8,623 bases of DNA from Clostridiales bacterium. Its GTDB lineage: Bacteria > Bacillota > Clostridia > Peptostreptococcales > Anaerovoracaceae. Location of the stretch: NCBI GenBank assembly GCA_012799165.1, contig JAAZLU010000225.1, forward strand, positions 1 to 8,623. Reading direction: 5' to 3'. The notes beneath the pieces are model-generated. The model was not told the DNA's origin and made no database searches. It worked only from the letters and a program-made list of their open reading frames with translations. This document shows positions 1 to 5,882 of this stretch, in pieces (positions within the stretch are counted from its first letter, which is position 1; each line of letters opens with the position of its first letter). Position numbers and translations under genes: made by a program.

Positions 1-107
1 CAGTTGTTTAATCTATATACAATATTCACCAATGGATATAAATGCACTACCATTGCTCCACTGAACATTGATAAACTATTCAATTCTTTATCTATATTAT
101 ATTTCAT
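1..107 (-). CDS. Partial gene, N-terminal 35 codons; possibly an alpha/beta hydrolase
   Basis: An uninterrupted frame of 35 codons starts at ATG 107 and runs off the left edge. An AGGAG lies just upstream (111-115), only 3 bases from the ATG, which is short. The peptide begins MKYNIDKELNSLSMF and continues with a hydrophobic stretch around LYPLVNIVY. From memory, this kind of start (short polar, 'IDKEL', then a Leu/Pro-rich stretch) resembles clostridial acetyl-esterase/lipase-like alpha/beta hydrolases. No catalytic motif lies inside the window, so that name is a guess. The same frame stays open upstream to a GTG at 173, so a longer start is possible. Codons are AT-rich (TTA, ATA, AGA, AAT), unlike the GC-richer genes to the right. 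It could be a remnant rather than an intact gene. The terminator at 318-368 separates it from the operon upstream. Confidence 0.5.
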   Translation of the reverse strand, partial: MKYNIDKELNSLSMFSGAMVVHLYPLVNIVYRLNN

Positions 108-260
108 ATTCTCCTGCGACCTCCGAAAGTCCCCAATACCAGAACTTCTGAAATAAAATCCGAAATCTATCACTCGAATTTGAATATCCGCTTTTCAATC
201 ACCAGTGTTCGTTCTTGTTGATTCATTCGGCGATTTAATTTTGACACATAATGAAGAAAA

Positions 261-279
261 TTTCAGTTACAAACTGAAA
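261..279 (-). terminator. Weak second hairpin with T-rich tract
   Basis: TTTCAGTT and AACTGAAA form a perfect 8-bp inverted repeat around a 3-base loop. Read on the minus strand it is followed at once by TTTTCTTC. It lies behind the main terminator at 318-368 and could be a back-up terminator for the acyl-transfer operon. The stem is mostly A-T pairs, so it could instead be a protein-binding palindrome. Confidence 0.35.
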
Positions 280-317
280 CTTATTTCCGATTTCTATATT
301 TTTAAGATTTGGAGACG

Positions 318-368
318 AAAAAGCCCTGCCTCTTTGTTTTTCTTAAAGAAGAAACTCCGCTGCAGGGC
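318..368 (-). terminator. Intrinsic terminator of the acyl-transfer operon
   Basis: On the minus strand, a 7-bp G+C-rich stem (GCCCTGC pairing with GCAGGGC; 362-368 with 323-329) is followed directly by a run of five T (318-322). The long interior can fold further through TTTCTT/AAGAAA. It begins 36 bases past the stop codon of the DltD-like gene. There is no T run on the plus-strand side, so it acts in one direction only. Confidence 0.85.
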
Positions 369-404
369 CAATCTTTGCATCAACATATCCGATATTGCGT
401 ATAT

Positions 405-1484
405 CTACTGCTTTATTCCATAGAGCTCGTACTGATAGAGCTTTTCCGCCTCGTAGTCGGCCAGCTTCTGCTTCCAGACCTCGCTCAGATGCTCCTCGCC
501 GCGCCTGTCGGGCAGATTATAGGTATCGCGCAGATATTTTCCGAGCCAGACGGAGGTCTTCTCCGCGCCCGAAAGGTTGAGGTGCATTCCCGCGTCGAAG
601 GTGTCGGTGCTGTAGTCTATGCCCGTCTCTTCGCCAATCTCCAGGAAGTTTATATAATGAATATCGTACTTTTCAGCGTAATCCCGCACCTGCTTATCGT
701 ACTCCGCATACCAGTGAGGATAGACGCTGGGGGCCTTTATAAACAGTAGCTCTATGCCCTTTTCCGCGCAGAGTTCGCGCATCATGTCAAGGTAGCTCCA
801 GGCATAATCGCTGAACTGATAGTTCGCAAGTATCTTGGGCTCCGGGAGGCTCTCGACGGGCAATACATCCACCCGCATGGAGTAGCCGTTGTGGGTTTGC
901 TTTTTAGACTTAAACATATACTCGAGGTCTTCCGCGCTCAGCGCGCTCCAGCGGCTGTGATAGCGCAAAATCGGAAATACATAATCGAGGAATTGCTCCT
1001 CGGGAAGCAGCGAAGCCTTTATAGCATTAACCTTGGACATCGACCATTCCATGCCTTCGAGGGTCATGCGGTTGTAGGCTTCACGCTGAGACTTCTCGAA
1101 CTGAAGCGACTGGATGTTGAAAATCACGACCTTCGGGGTCTCGTAGCGCAGCACATCCTCGAGCAGATAGTAAGACTGCCATATATACTGCTCGGCGCTG
1201 CCGCGTATAAAGCTGTTTATGCCGTATTCGCTCCAGAGCACCGCAGGCGAGAAATTGGAATATACCTCGCAGTCCCCGATGAACATCACATCGAAATCCT
1301 TCTCCTCGTCGTAGTACTCGGCGATAAAGGACCCTTCGATTAAATCTACGGCATACTTCGGCATCAGCAGTCGCTGAAGCAGGAAGAAGCCCGAAAGGGC
1401 GATGGCCGCACATATTATTATCGCAATTATCTTCTTACTTTTAGTATTCATATCAAAATTGATTATATACGAATTGGCTCGCAT
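405..1484 (-). CDS. DltD-like SGNH-fold protein, partner of the MBOAT acyltransferase
   Basis: A 359-residue protein with one N-terminal membrane anchor (about residues 18-36) and an extracellular SGNH-hydrolase-like domain. In AlgI/AlgJ, PatA/PatB and DltB/DltD systems such a protein receives or transfers the acyl group delivered by an MBOAT partner, outside the membrane. The block-I region reads FIGDCEVYSNFSP near residues 68-80, so the usual GDS serine is Cys72. The C-terminal catalytic-type block is DAGMHLNLSGAE (Asp297, His301), which fits the SGNH Asp/His pair. Conserved-looking segments YGINSFIRGSAEQ and YYLLEDVLRYETPKVVIFN follow block I. Start choice: ATG 1484 has GGAG nine bases upstream but overlaps the MBOAT gene by 32 bases. 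ATG 1451 (MNTKSKK, directly before the anchor) lies one base past the MBOAT stop codon and would suit reinitiation, but has no ribosome site. It is the last gene of the operon, before the terminator at 318-368. The substrate is unknown. Confidence 0.85.
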   Translation of the reverse strand: MRANSYIINFDMNTKSKKIIAIIICAAIALSGFFLLQRLLMPKYAVDLIEGSFIAEYYDEEKDFDVMFIGDCEVYSNFSPAVLWSEYGINSFIRGSAEQYIWQSYYLLEDVLRYETPKVVIFNIQSLQFEKSQREAYNRMTLEGMEWSMSKVNAIKASLLPEEQFLDYVFPILRYHSRWSALSAEDLEYMFKSKKQTHNGYSMRVDVLPVESLPEPKILANYQFSDYAWSYLDMMRELCAEKGIELLFIKAPSVYPHWYAEYDKQVRDYAEKYDIHYINFLEIGEETGIDYSTDTFDAGMHLNLSGAEKTSVWLGKYLRDTYNLPDRRGEEHLSEVWKQKLADYEAEKLYQYELYGIKQ

Positions 1485-3045
1485 CGTAGCCCACTCCGTA
1501 GGCTCCGAAAATTAACACTATTAAAAACATTCCGTACCAAAACACAAATCTGAAAGCCGGCGGTTTTTGCGCAACCATCTCGCGAATGCTGCCGCCCTTA
1601 ACCTGCATGAGCCCCACCGCAAGCATCACCAGCGAACCCGCTAGGGCCGCTATAAAGTCCGGGCCGCTCATACCCAGTTTGAGCATGGAGCCGTCGAAGA
1701 GCAAATGGTAATTGCTCGTCGTAAAGATGGAGAGGAAGGTTTTAAACATATGAATAATATTTAGGTAGCAGTCGATAAAATTGAGGAGTGCGAGCAGCAG
1801 AAAAGTTCTTATTACGGCTATAACCTTGAAGGTCGAGGTCCTGAAAAATGCGTAGCGCTCGCGCATACCCGAATAAAAGCCTTCCAATTCCTGAGAAAGC
1901 ATCAGAATCGCCCAGTTGGCGAGGCCCCAGAATATAAAGTTCCAACTCGCGCCGTGCCATATTCCCGTAGCAAACCAAACTATGAAGGACGACAGATACA
2001 GAGGCAGACGCTTTCCGAGCGCGTTTCCGAAATGGGTTTTGACGAACTTGGCAAATCGTCCCATGGGACGGGATGTGGAAAGCGGGAAGAACATATACTC
2101 CCTAAACCAGGAGCTCATGCTCATATGCCATCTCCTCCAGAACTCCGCGAGGGAGTCCGAAAAATACGGCAGATTGAAATTTTCCTGAAGCTTTATTCCG
2201 AGGCACTCAGCGACGCCTATCGTTATATCTATGCCTCCCGTAAAATCAGCGTAGAGTCCTATGCAATAGAATAACATAGCCACCAGCGCATAAGAGCCGT
2301 GGTATGTGGAAGGATCTCCCGTAACGGTACGAACCAATGCCAGCATCCTGTCGGCTACGAGCAACTTCTTGAAATAACCCCAGAGCATGCGCTGCAGGCC
2401 GAAGTAGAGGTTTTTCTTGTCGAAGGGATCTTCGTTATAAAGGGTCTGCGCAAGATCTGGATAGCGACTTATCGGTCCCTGCACAAGCTGCGGGAAGAAG
2501 GAAACAAAGAGAGCAAAGCGAGGCAGGCTGCGCTCCGCCTCGCAGGTTCCGCGGTTTACATCGAATAGGTACGACAGAGCCTGAAATGTATAAAACGATA
2601 TGCCCATGGGCATTATTATATTCACAAAGGAAAGTTGCTGGGTGCTCCCGGCTGCACCGAGCACTCCATTGATATTGTAAATGACGAAGTTCGTGTACTT
2701 GATGACGGCCATAATTCCGAGGTTGAACAGGAGGGCCGCGATTACCCAACGTTTGCGGGTCTTCTTCTGAGCCTCCCTATATGCCTTCTTGGCCTCCCTG
2801 TCGGGAAAATCCATCTCCGCAAGGCCGCGCTCCTGAGCAAGCCAGTTATCGCCTATGCGAATACCCGCATACCAGATGCTGAGAATTGTCGCTACTATAA
2901 ACGGGATATATCTCGGATCCGCTATATAATAAAAACAGAAGTTCGCGACGAGAAGCAGTGCTCTGCGGTACTTGGTCGGAATCGTATAGTACAGCAAAAA
3001 CAGCACGGCCAAAAAGCCTATGAAGCTATAGGAAGTAAATAGCAT
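1453..3045 (-). CDS. MBOAT-family membrane-bound O-acyltransferase (DltB/AlgI-like)
   Basis: A 530-residue, multi-spanning membrane protein of the usual length for DltB/AlgI-type transporters-acyltransferases. Members pass an acyl group from a cytoplasmic donor to an extracellular acceptor. Hallmarks visible: FPQLVQGPISRY near residues 184-195; EFWRRWHMSMSSWFREYMFFPL at 301-322 (His307); and the catalytic His364 in GIWHGASWNF. The C-terminus GAYGVGYDASQFVYNQF matches the family's terminal signature (usually GxGYDASxFIYFQF) with Asn where Phe is common. The start ATG has AAGGAG at 3057-3062, 11 bases upstream, overlapping the doubled stop codons of the ACP gene. It lies in one operon with the ACP and the DltD-like gene. 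The ACP neighbour suggests an ACP-bound donor as in DltC/DltB, rather than acetyl-CoA. Whether the group is D-Ala, another amino acid or a plain acyl group cannot be told from sequence. Confidence 0.93.
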   Translation of the reverse strand: MLFTSYSFIGFLAVLFLLYYTIPTKYRRALLLVANFCFYYIADPRYIPFIVATILSIWYAGIRIGDNWLAQERGLAEMDFPDREAKKAYREAQKKTRKRWVIAALLFNLGIMAVIKYTNFVIYNINGVLGAAGSTQQLSFVNIIMPMGISFYTFQALSYLFDVNRGTCEAERSLPRFALFVSFFPQLVQGPISRYPDLAQTLYNEDPFDKKNLYFGLQRMLWGYFKKLLVADRMLALVRTVTGDPSTYHGSYALVAMLFYCIGLYADFTGGIDITIGVAECLGIKLQENFNLPYFSDSLAEFWRRWHMSMSSWFREYMFFPLSTSRPMGRFAKFVKTHFGNALGKRLPLYLSSFIVWFATGIWHGASWNFIFWGLANWAILMLSQELEGFYSGMRERYAFFRTSTFKVIAVIRTFLLLALLNFIDCYLNIIHMFKTFLSIFTTSNYHLLFDGSMLKLGMSGPDFIAALAGSLVMLAVGLMQVKGGSIREMVAQKPPAFRFVFWYGMFLIVLIFGAYGVGYDASQFVYNQF

Positions 3046-3063
3046 AAGCTGTCGAACTCCTTA

Positions 3064-3300
3064 TTATTCGTCTATGAGCTTTTGAACCAGAGCGGTCGTA
3101 GCCTCCAGAGAGTTGAAATTATCGGGGGTCATGTCCTTCGCACCGATACTGATGTCGAAGTTATCATTGATCTCCGTAACAAGATTGACTATATCCATTG
3201 AATCGAGTATACCCTCGTCTACAAGATTTTGCTCGTTATCAAAATCGACATCCGAGTATATATCGAGCAACATTTCTTTTAATTCCGTTCTTACGTCCAT
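3064..3300 (-). CDS. Acyl carrier protein (DltC-like)
   Basis: A 78-residue phosphopantetheine carrier protein, the usual length for ACP/DltC. It holds the attachment motif ILDSMDIV with Ser34 as the expected 4'-phosphopantetheine site; Met follows the Ser where Leu is commoner. Acidic helices on both sides (VDFDNEQNLVDEG and SLEATTALVQKLIDE) are typical. The frame opens two codons earlier at a TTG, but AGAGG (3307-3311) sits six bases before the ATG at 3300 and touches the TTG, so ATG 3300 is the start. The gene ends in two tandem TAA codons (3061-3066). It is first in the operon, behind a strong promoter, and the MBOAT gene follows after about 18 bases. A fatty-acid ACP role is less likely because no fab gene is near. 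Its position beside MBOAT and DltD-like genes makes it the donor carrier, by analogy with DltC. Confidence 0.88.
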   Translation of the reverse strand: MDVRTELKEMLLDIYSDVDFDNEQNLVDEGILDSMDIVNLVTEINDNFDISIGAKDMTPDNFNSLEATTALVQKLIDE

Positions 3301-3356
3301 ATTCAACCTCTTTTAATCTGAATATTACTGTGAATAATTATTCTTTAATGCTATGA

Positions 3357-3385
3357 ATTATATCATTTAATAAGCCCATTGTAAA
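3357..3385 (-). promoter_or_regulatory. Sigma-A type promoter of the ACP-MBOAT-DltD-like operon
   Basis: On the minus strand, TTTACA (3380-3385) and a perfect TATAAT (3357-3362) are 17 bases apart, one mismatch from full consensus. Transcription should begin near 3350, giving a leader of about 50 bases before the ATG at 3300. It faces away from the transglutaminase gene at 3560. Confidence 0.8.
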
Positions 3386-3466
3386 GTTACTGAAAGCTTG
3401 AAATCCTCAGCATTAGGCCTCGGCCACTCTTTACAAAAAGAACGGAATATGATAAATATCTTAATA

Positions 3467-3511
3467 TCGAAAGGCGCTTGGAGAAATCCGTTCCGGTCGG
3501 ATGCCTTTCGA
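3467..3511 (+). promoter_or_regulatory. Strong stem-loop in the leader of the transglutaminase-like gene
   Basis: TCGAAAGGC (3467-3475) pairs perfectly with GCCTTTCGA (3503-3511). Inside, ATCCG (3486-3490) pairs with CGGAT (3498-3502) around a 7-base loop and abuts the outer stem, leaving a one-sided bulge of about 10 bases. No T run follows on either strand, so it is not an ordinary terminator. It ends 48 bases before the ATG at 3560. It could be a structured leader, an mRNA-stabilising element or a regulatory RNA domain; I recognise no known riboswitch class. Confidence 0.55.
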
Positions 3512-3559
3512 AGATTATCTGAGGCCGGAAAATCTGCAATCTGCAAAGAGGTCTGTTGA

Positions 3560-4753
3560 ATGGCATACAAACGGGAAAATCGCACGAAGGCTGCCGCAAA
3601 AACAAGGAGTAAAGCTAGGACTGTCGCAGGTCTGATATTTTTGTTTATCGCAGTTTTCGTAGTCGCTGTCGTTATTTTTGTTAAGGGAAGGCCCGACAAG
3701 GACACCACTCCTCCGCAAATCCACGGAGCCGTCGATCTGAGCATCGAACAGGGCTCGCGCGTATCATACAGAAGCGGAGTTAGCGTTACTGACGATAAAG
3801 ACGAATCGCCGACTCTGAGCGTCGATGCGAGCAGGGTTAATCTTTATACTCCCGGGGTCTACGATGTCATATATACAGCGAAGGACAGCAGCGGCAACGA
3901 GAGCAGCGTAACGGTTAAGCTCACGGTTACGGAAGCCGTCGAACAGCCACCGGAAGCAGGGAGCGCCGAGAGTAACAATCAACTGGAGAGCGAATTTTTT
4001 GACTCCTCCTTTATGGCAGAACCCGTTATCCTGAGCGTGGACTATATAAACGAACTTTCGGATAAGATACTTGCCGAGATTATAAAGCCGGACATGAGCA
4101 AGCGCAGCAAGGCCTCGGCAATCTACGATTATGTGTACGGCCATGTCAAGTACATCGGAACCTCGGATAAGACAAACTGGCTCATAGGTGCATATGTCGG
4201 CTTCATGACGGGCAAGGGCGACTGCTACAACTATTATGCCTGTTCGAAGGCTCTGCTTACGAGAGCGGGAATTCCCAATGTGGATTTGGAGAGAGCCGGA
4301 GGCACTACGGATCACTACTGGAATCTGGTGGATGTAGGTGAAGGCTACCATCACTTCGACGCCTGCCCGCATCCTTCGGGCTATCCGATAAAATCCTTCT
4401 TGATAACCGAGGCCCAGGCGAGGGAATACACCGAACGCTGCAAGAGCGTCCGCAAAAACTACTATGTATACGACTACGAAGCCTGCCCGGTCAAGGTGGA
4501 GGGAACTCCTACGGAACAGAGCGCAGACCCGGCAACGGACACTTCGGGTACAGCTAATCCTAGTGATCTCCCCGCGACGGACCCCTCGACCGCAAGCCCG
4601 GCAAACCCGCCGGAAAATCCGACACCGAGCGACCCCGGAGCTGAGCAGGGAGATCCGACAAACCCCGATACGGGAGATCCCGCAGGGGAAGAAGATCCGG
4701 GAAGCTACGACCCGGGCACTTTCAATCCATACGACCCGAGCACCTGGGACTGA
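3560..4753 (+). CDS. Membrane-anchored transglutaminase-like protein with Ig-like domain and Pro/Asp-rich tail
   Basis: A 397-residue protein. A basic N-terminus is followed by one membrane segment (about 22-41), so the rest should lie outside the cell. Residues 48-124, opening DTTPPQI and containing GVYDVIYTAKDSSGN, look like the DUF5011/HYR type of Ig-like domain common in Gram-positive surface proteins. Residues about 160-310 are a transglutaminase/protease-like core with a complete triad: Cys222 in GKGDCYNYY, His252 in TDHYWNLV and Asp267 in HHFDACP. Such domains act as cysteine proteases, peptidases or amidases as often as cross-linkers, so the reaction is unknown. From about 311 the tail is rich in Pro, Asp, Thr and Ser and ends in two related units, YDPGTFN and YDPSTWD. 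AGAGG lies eight bases before the ATG. The lipoprotein gene follows 81 bases later. It is divergent from the acyl-transfer operon, which fits a cell-envelope role. Confidence 0.85.
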   Translation: MAYKRENRTKAAAKTRSKARTVAGLIFLFIAVFVVAVVIFVKGRPDKDTTPPQIHGAVDLSIEQGSRVSYRSGVSVTDDKDESPTLSVDASRVNLYTPGVYDVIYTAKDSSGNESSVTVKLTVTEAVEQPPEAGSAESNNQLESEFFDSSFMAEPVILSVDYINELSDKILAEIIKPDMSKRSKASAIYDYVYGHVKYIGTSDKTNWLIGAYVGFMTGKGDCYNYYACSKALLTRAGIPNVDLERAGGTTDHYWNLVDVGEGYHHFDACPHPSGYPIKSFLITEAQAREYTERCKSVRKNYYVYDYEACPVKVEGTPTEQSADPATDTSGTANPSDLPATDPSTASPANPPENPTPSDPGAEQGDPTNPDTGDPAGEEDPGSYDPGTFNPYDPSTWD

Positions 4754-4765
4754 TCGGATTAAGGC

Positions 4766-4779
4766 ATAAATTAATTTAT
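4766..4779. repeat. AT-rich 14-bp palindrome between two genes
   Basis: ATAAATTAATTTAT is a perfect palindrome in the 81-base gap between the transglutaminase-like gene and the lipoprotein gene; GG on the left and CC on the right could extend it past a one-base bulge. The stem has almost no G-C pairs and no T run follows, so it is a poor terminator. It may be chance in AT-rich spacer. Confidence 0.3.
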
Positions 4780-4834
4780 CCAAATAAACATATAGGACGC
4801 TTGAACAAAACTTCCAAAGAAAGGCAAAGGACAG

Positions 4835-5335
4835 ATGAAAACTAAAGTATTGTTAATTGTTACACTGATATTAATTCTGACTCTCAGCGCATGCGGAGGC
4901 GGCGATAAGCCTGCCGCCAATGTTGCCAAGGAGGTCGAAGAATTCGTCTTCGAAGCCGAAGACGGATACAACATAACGGTGGACATGGATATGGACCCGG
5001 TTTTTGAGAGGCTTGGCGAACCGGTTAAATACTACGGAGCCGATTCCTGCGCCTTCGACGGTCAGGACAAGGTCTACACCTACGCGAGCTTCGTCATAAC
5101 AACCCGCCCCGAAGAAGATCGCGATCTTATAAGCTGCATCACCCTCACCGACGACAGCGTGAGCACCCCGGAAGGAGCCCACATAGGCTACAGTAACGCT
5201 CAGGTTGAGGAGCTTTACGGAAAAGGTGAAGAGCATATGGGCGGCGTTAAATACCACAAGGGGAACTGCACCCTGCATTTCATAATCTCTCAGGATAAGG
5301 TTATCTCCATAGAGTATCTGTCAAAGAATCTCTAA
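4835..5335 (+). CDS. Small secreted lipoprotein of unknown function
   Basis: A 166-residue protein with a clear lipoprotein signal: a Lys-containing start (MKTK), a hydrophobic core and the lipobox LSAC, with Cys20 as the lipid-modified residue followed by GGG. It should be tethered to the outer face of the membrane. The mature part has two similar-looking helical turns, DPVFERLGEPVKYY (54-67) and NAQVEELYGKGEE (121-133), each followed by beta-type segments, which recalls SmpA/BLIP-like folds. The stretch ending TLTDDSVSTPEGAHIGYS resembles lipoproteins I recall from other clostridia, all of unknown function. Cys72, Cys101 and Cys145 are also present. AAGGA lies a few bases before the ATG. 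It may be co-transcribed with the transglutaminase-like gene. Its stop lies three bases from the stop of the converging peroxiredoxin gene. Confidence 0.8.
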   Translation: MKTKVLLIVTLILILTLSACGGGDKPAANVAKEVEEFVFEAEDGYNITVDMDMDPVFERLGEPVKYYGADSCAFDGQDKVYTYASFVITTRPEEDRDLISCITLTDDSVSTPEGAHIGYSNAQVEELYGKGEEHMGGVKYHKGNCTLHFIISQDKVISIEYLSKNL

Positions 5336-5338
5336 GAT

Positions 5339-5797
5339 TTATAATCCCAGATATTCCAGTATTTCCGCAGCATTTGTGTCGGGCTTTACCTTCGGCATCG
5401 CTTTTTCTATGATGCCGCTTTCGTCGACGATGTAAGTGCTGCGGACGACTCCCATTGTCTTTTTGCCGTACATATTCTTTTCCTGCCAAACATCGTAAGC
5501 CTTGATGGCTTCCAATTCCGGGTCGGATAAAAGCAGGAAGGGCAGTTCGTATTTATCGGCGAACTTGCGATGAGAAGCTTCCGAGTCCTTGCTTATGCCG
5601 ATTACTTCCACTCCCGCTTCTTTATAGACATCGTAAACTCCGGCAAATGCGCAGGCCTGTCTGGTGCAGCCCGGCGTGTTGTCCTTTGGATAAAAATACA
5701 GAACGACTTTCTTCCCCGCAAAATCCGAGAGTTTTACGCTGTTGCCGTCCTTATCGTTCAGCGCAAAATCCGGTGCTTTTGTTCCTTCTTTTAACAT
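5339..5797 (-). CDS. bcp: Bcp-type peroxiredoxin (thioredoxin-dependent thiol peroxidase)
   Basis: A 152-residue cytoplasmic peroxiredoxin of the BCP/PrxQ class, which reduces hydrogen peroxide and organic hydroperoxides with electrons from thioredoxin. The active-site stretch YPKDNTPGCTRQACAF holds the peroxidatic Cys44 in the PxxxTxxC motif and a second Cys49 five residues later, the atypical 2-Cys pattern. Arg119 in VVRSTYIVD is the usual third active-site residue. The length fits the family. The frame opens four codons earlier at a GTG, but GGAG (5804-5807) lies six bases before ATG 5797 and would touch that GTG; MLKEGTKAPDF is also the normal family start. It lies 85 bases downstream of gntR on the same strand, so it may be partly co-transcribed. 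The pairing with a glutamate-fermentation regulator is probably incidental; defence against oxygen suits an anaerobe. Confidence 0.93.
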   Translation of the reverse strand: MLKEGTKAPDFALNDKDGNSVKLSDFAGKKVVLYFYPKDNTPGCTRQACAFAGVYDVYKEAGVEVIGISKDSEASHRKFADKYELPFLLLSDPELEAIKAYDVWQEKNMYGKKTMGVVRSTYIVDESGIIEKAMPKVKPDTNAAEILEYLGL

Positions 5798-5882
5798 TTT
5801 AATCTCCACTCCGCCGCCTTACGCGGTGACTTATGCAACTATAAATTTCTTTCTATTAACTTTATCCGAGCCTTCACTACGG

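Larger units (their letters stand above)
108..404. other. Non-coding stretch with terminator(s)
   Basis: About 300 bases with no convincing gene. It is AT-rich and holds the intrinsic terminator at 318-368, a second inverted repeat at 261-279 and a small palindrome, CAGAACTTCTG, at 140-150. Short open frames here (for example an 18-codon minus-strand frame at 170-226) have no ribosome site and no recognisable sequence. The promoter for the left-edge gene should lie here, but I see no good -35/-10 pair. Confidence 0.6.

Noticed and set aside
170..226. 18-codon minus-strand frame (MNQQERTLVIEK...) upstream of the left-edge gene
   Set aside because: No ribosome site and no known leader peptide pattern. 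It overlaps a possible GTG start of the next frame, but it is too short to support.
309..749. 146-codon plus-strand frame
   Set aside because: It starts in the terminator and runs antisense to the DltD-like gene; no ribosome site or recognisable sequence.
3532..3545. Tandem ATCTGCA repeat before the transglutaminase-like gene
   Set aside because: Only two 7-base units; easily chance, and no function suggested.
4568..4582. LPATD in the tail of the transglutaminase-like protein as a sortase motif (LPxTG)
   Set aside because: The fifth residue is Asp, it lies about 57 residues from the C-terminus, and no hydrophobic segment or basic tail follows.
3764..4783. 339-codon open frame on the minus strand
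   Set aside because: It is opposite the transglutaminase-like gene, which has a clear domain order and catalytic triad; the minus product shows no recognisable domain.
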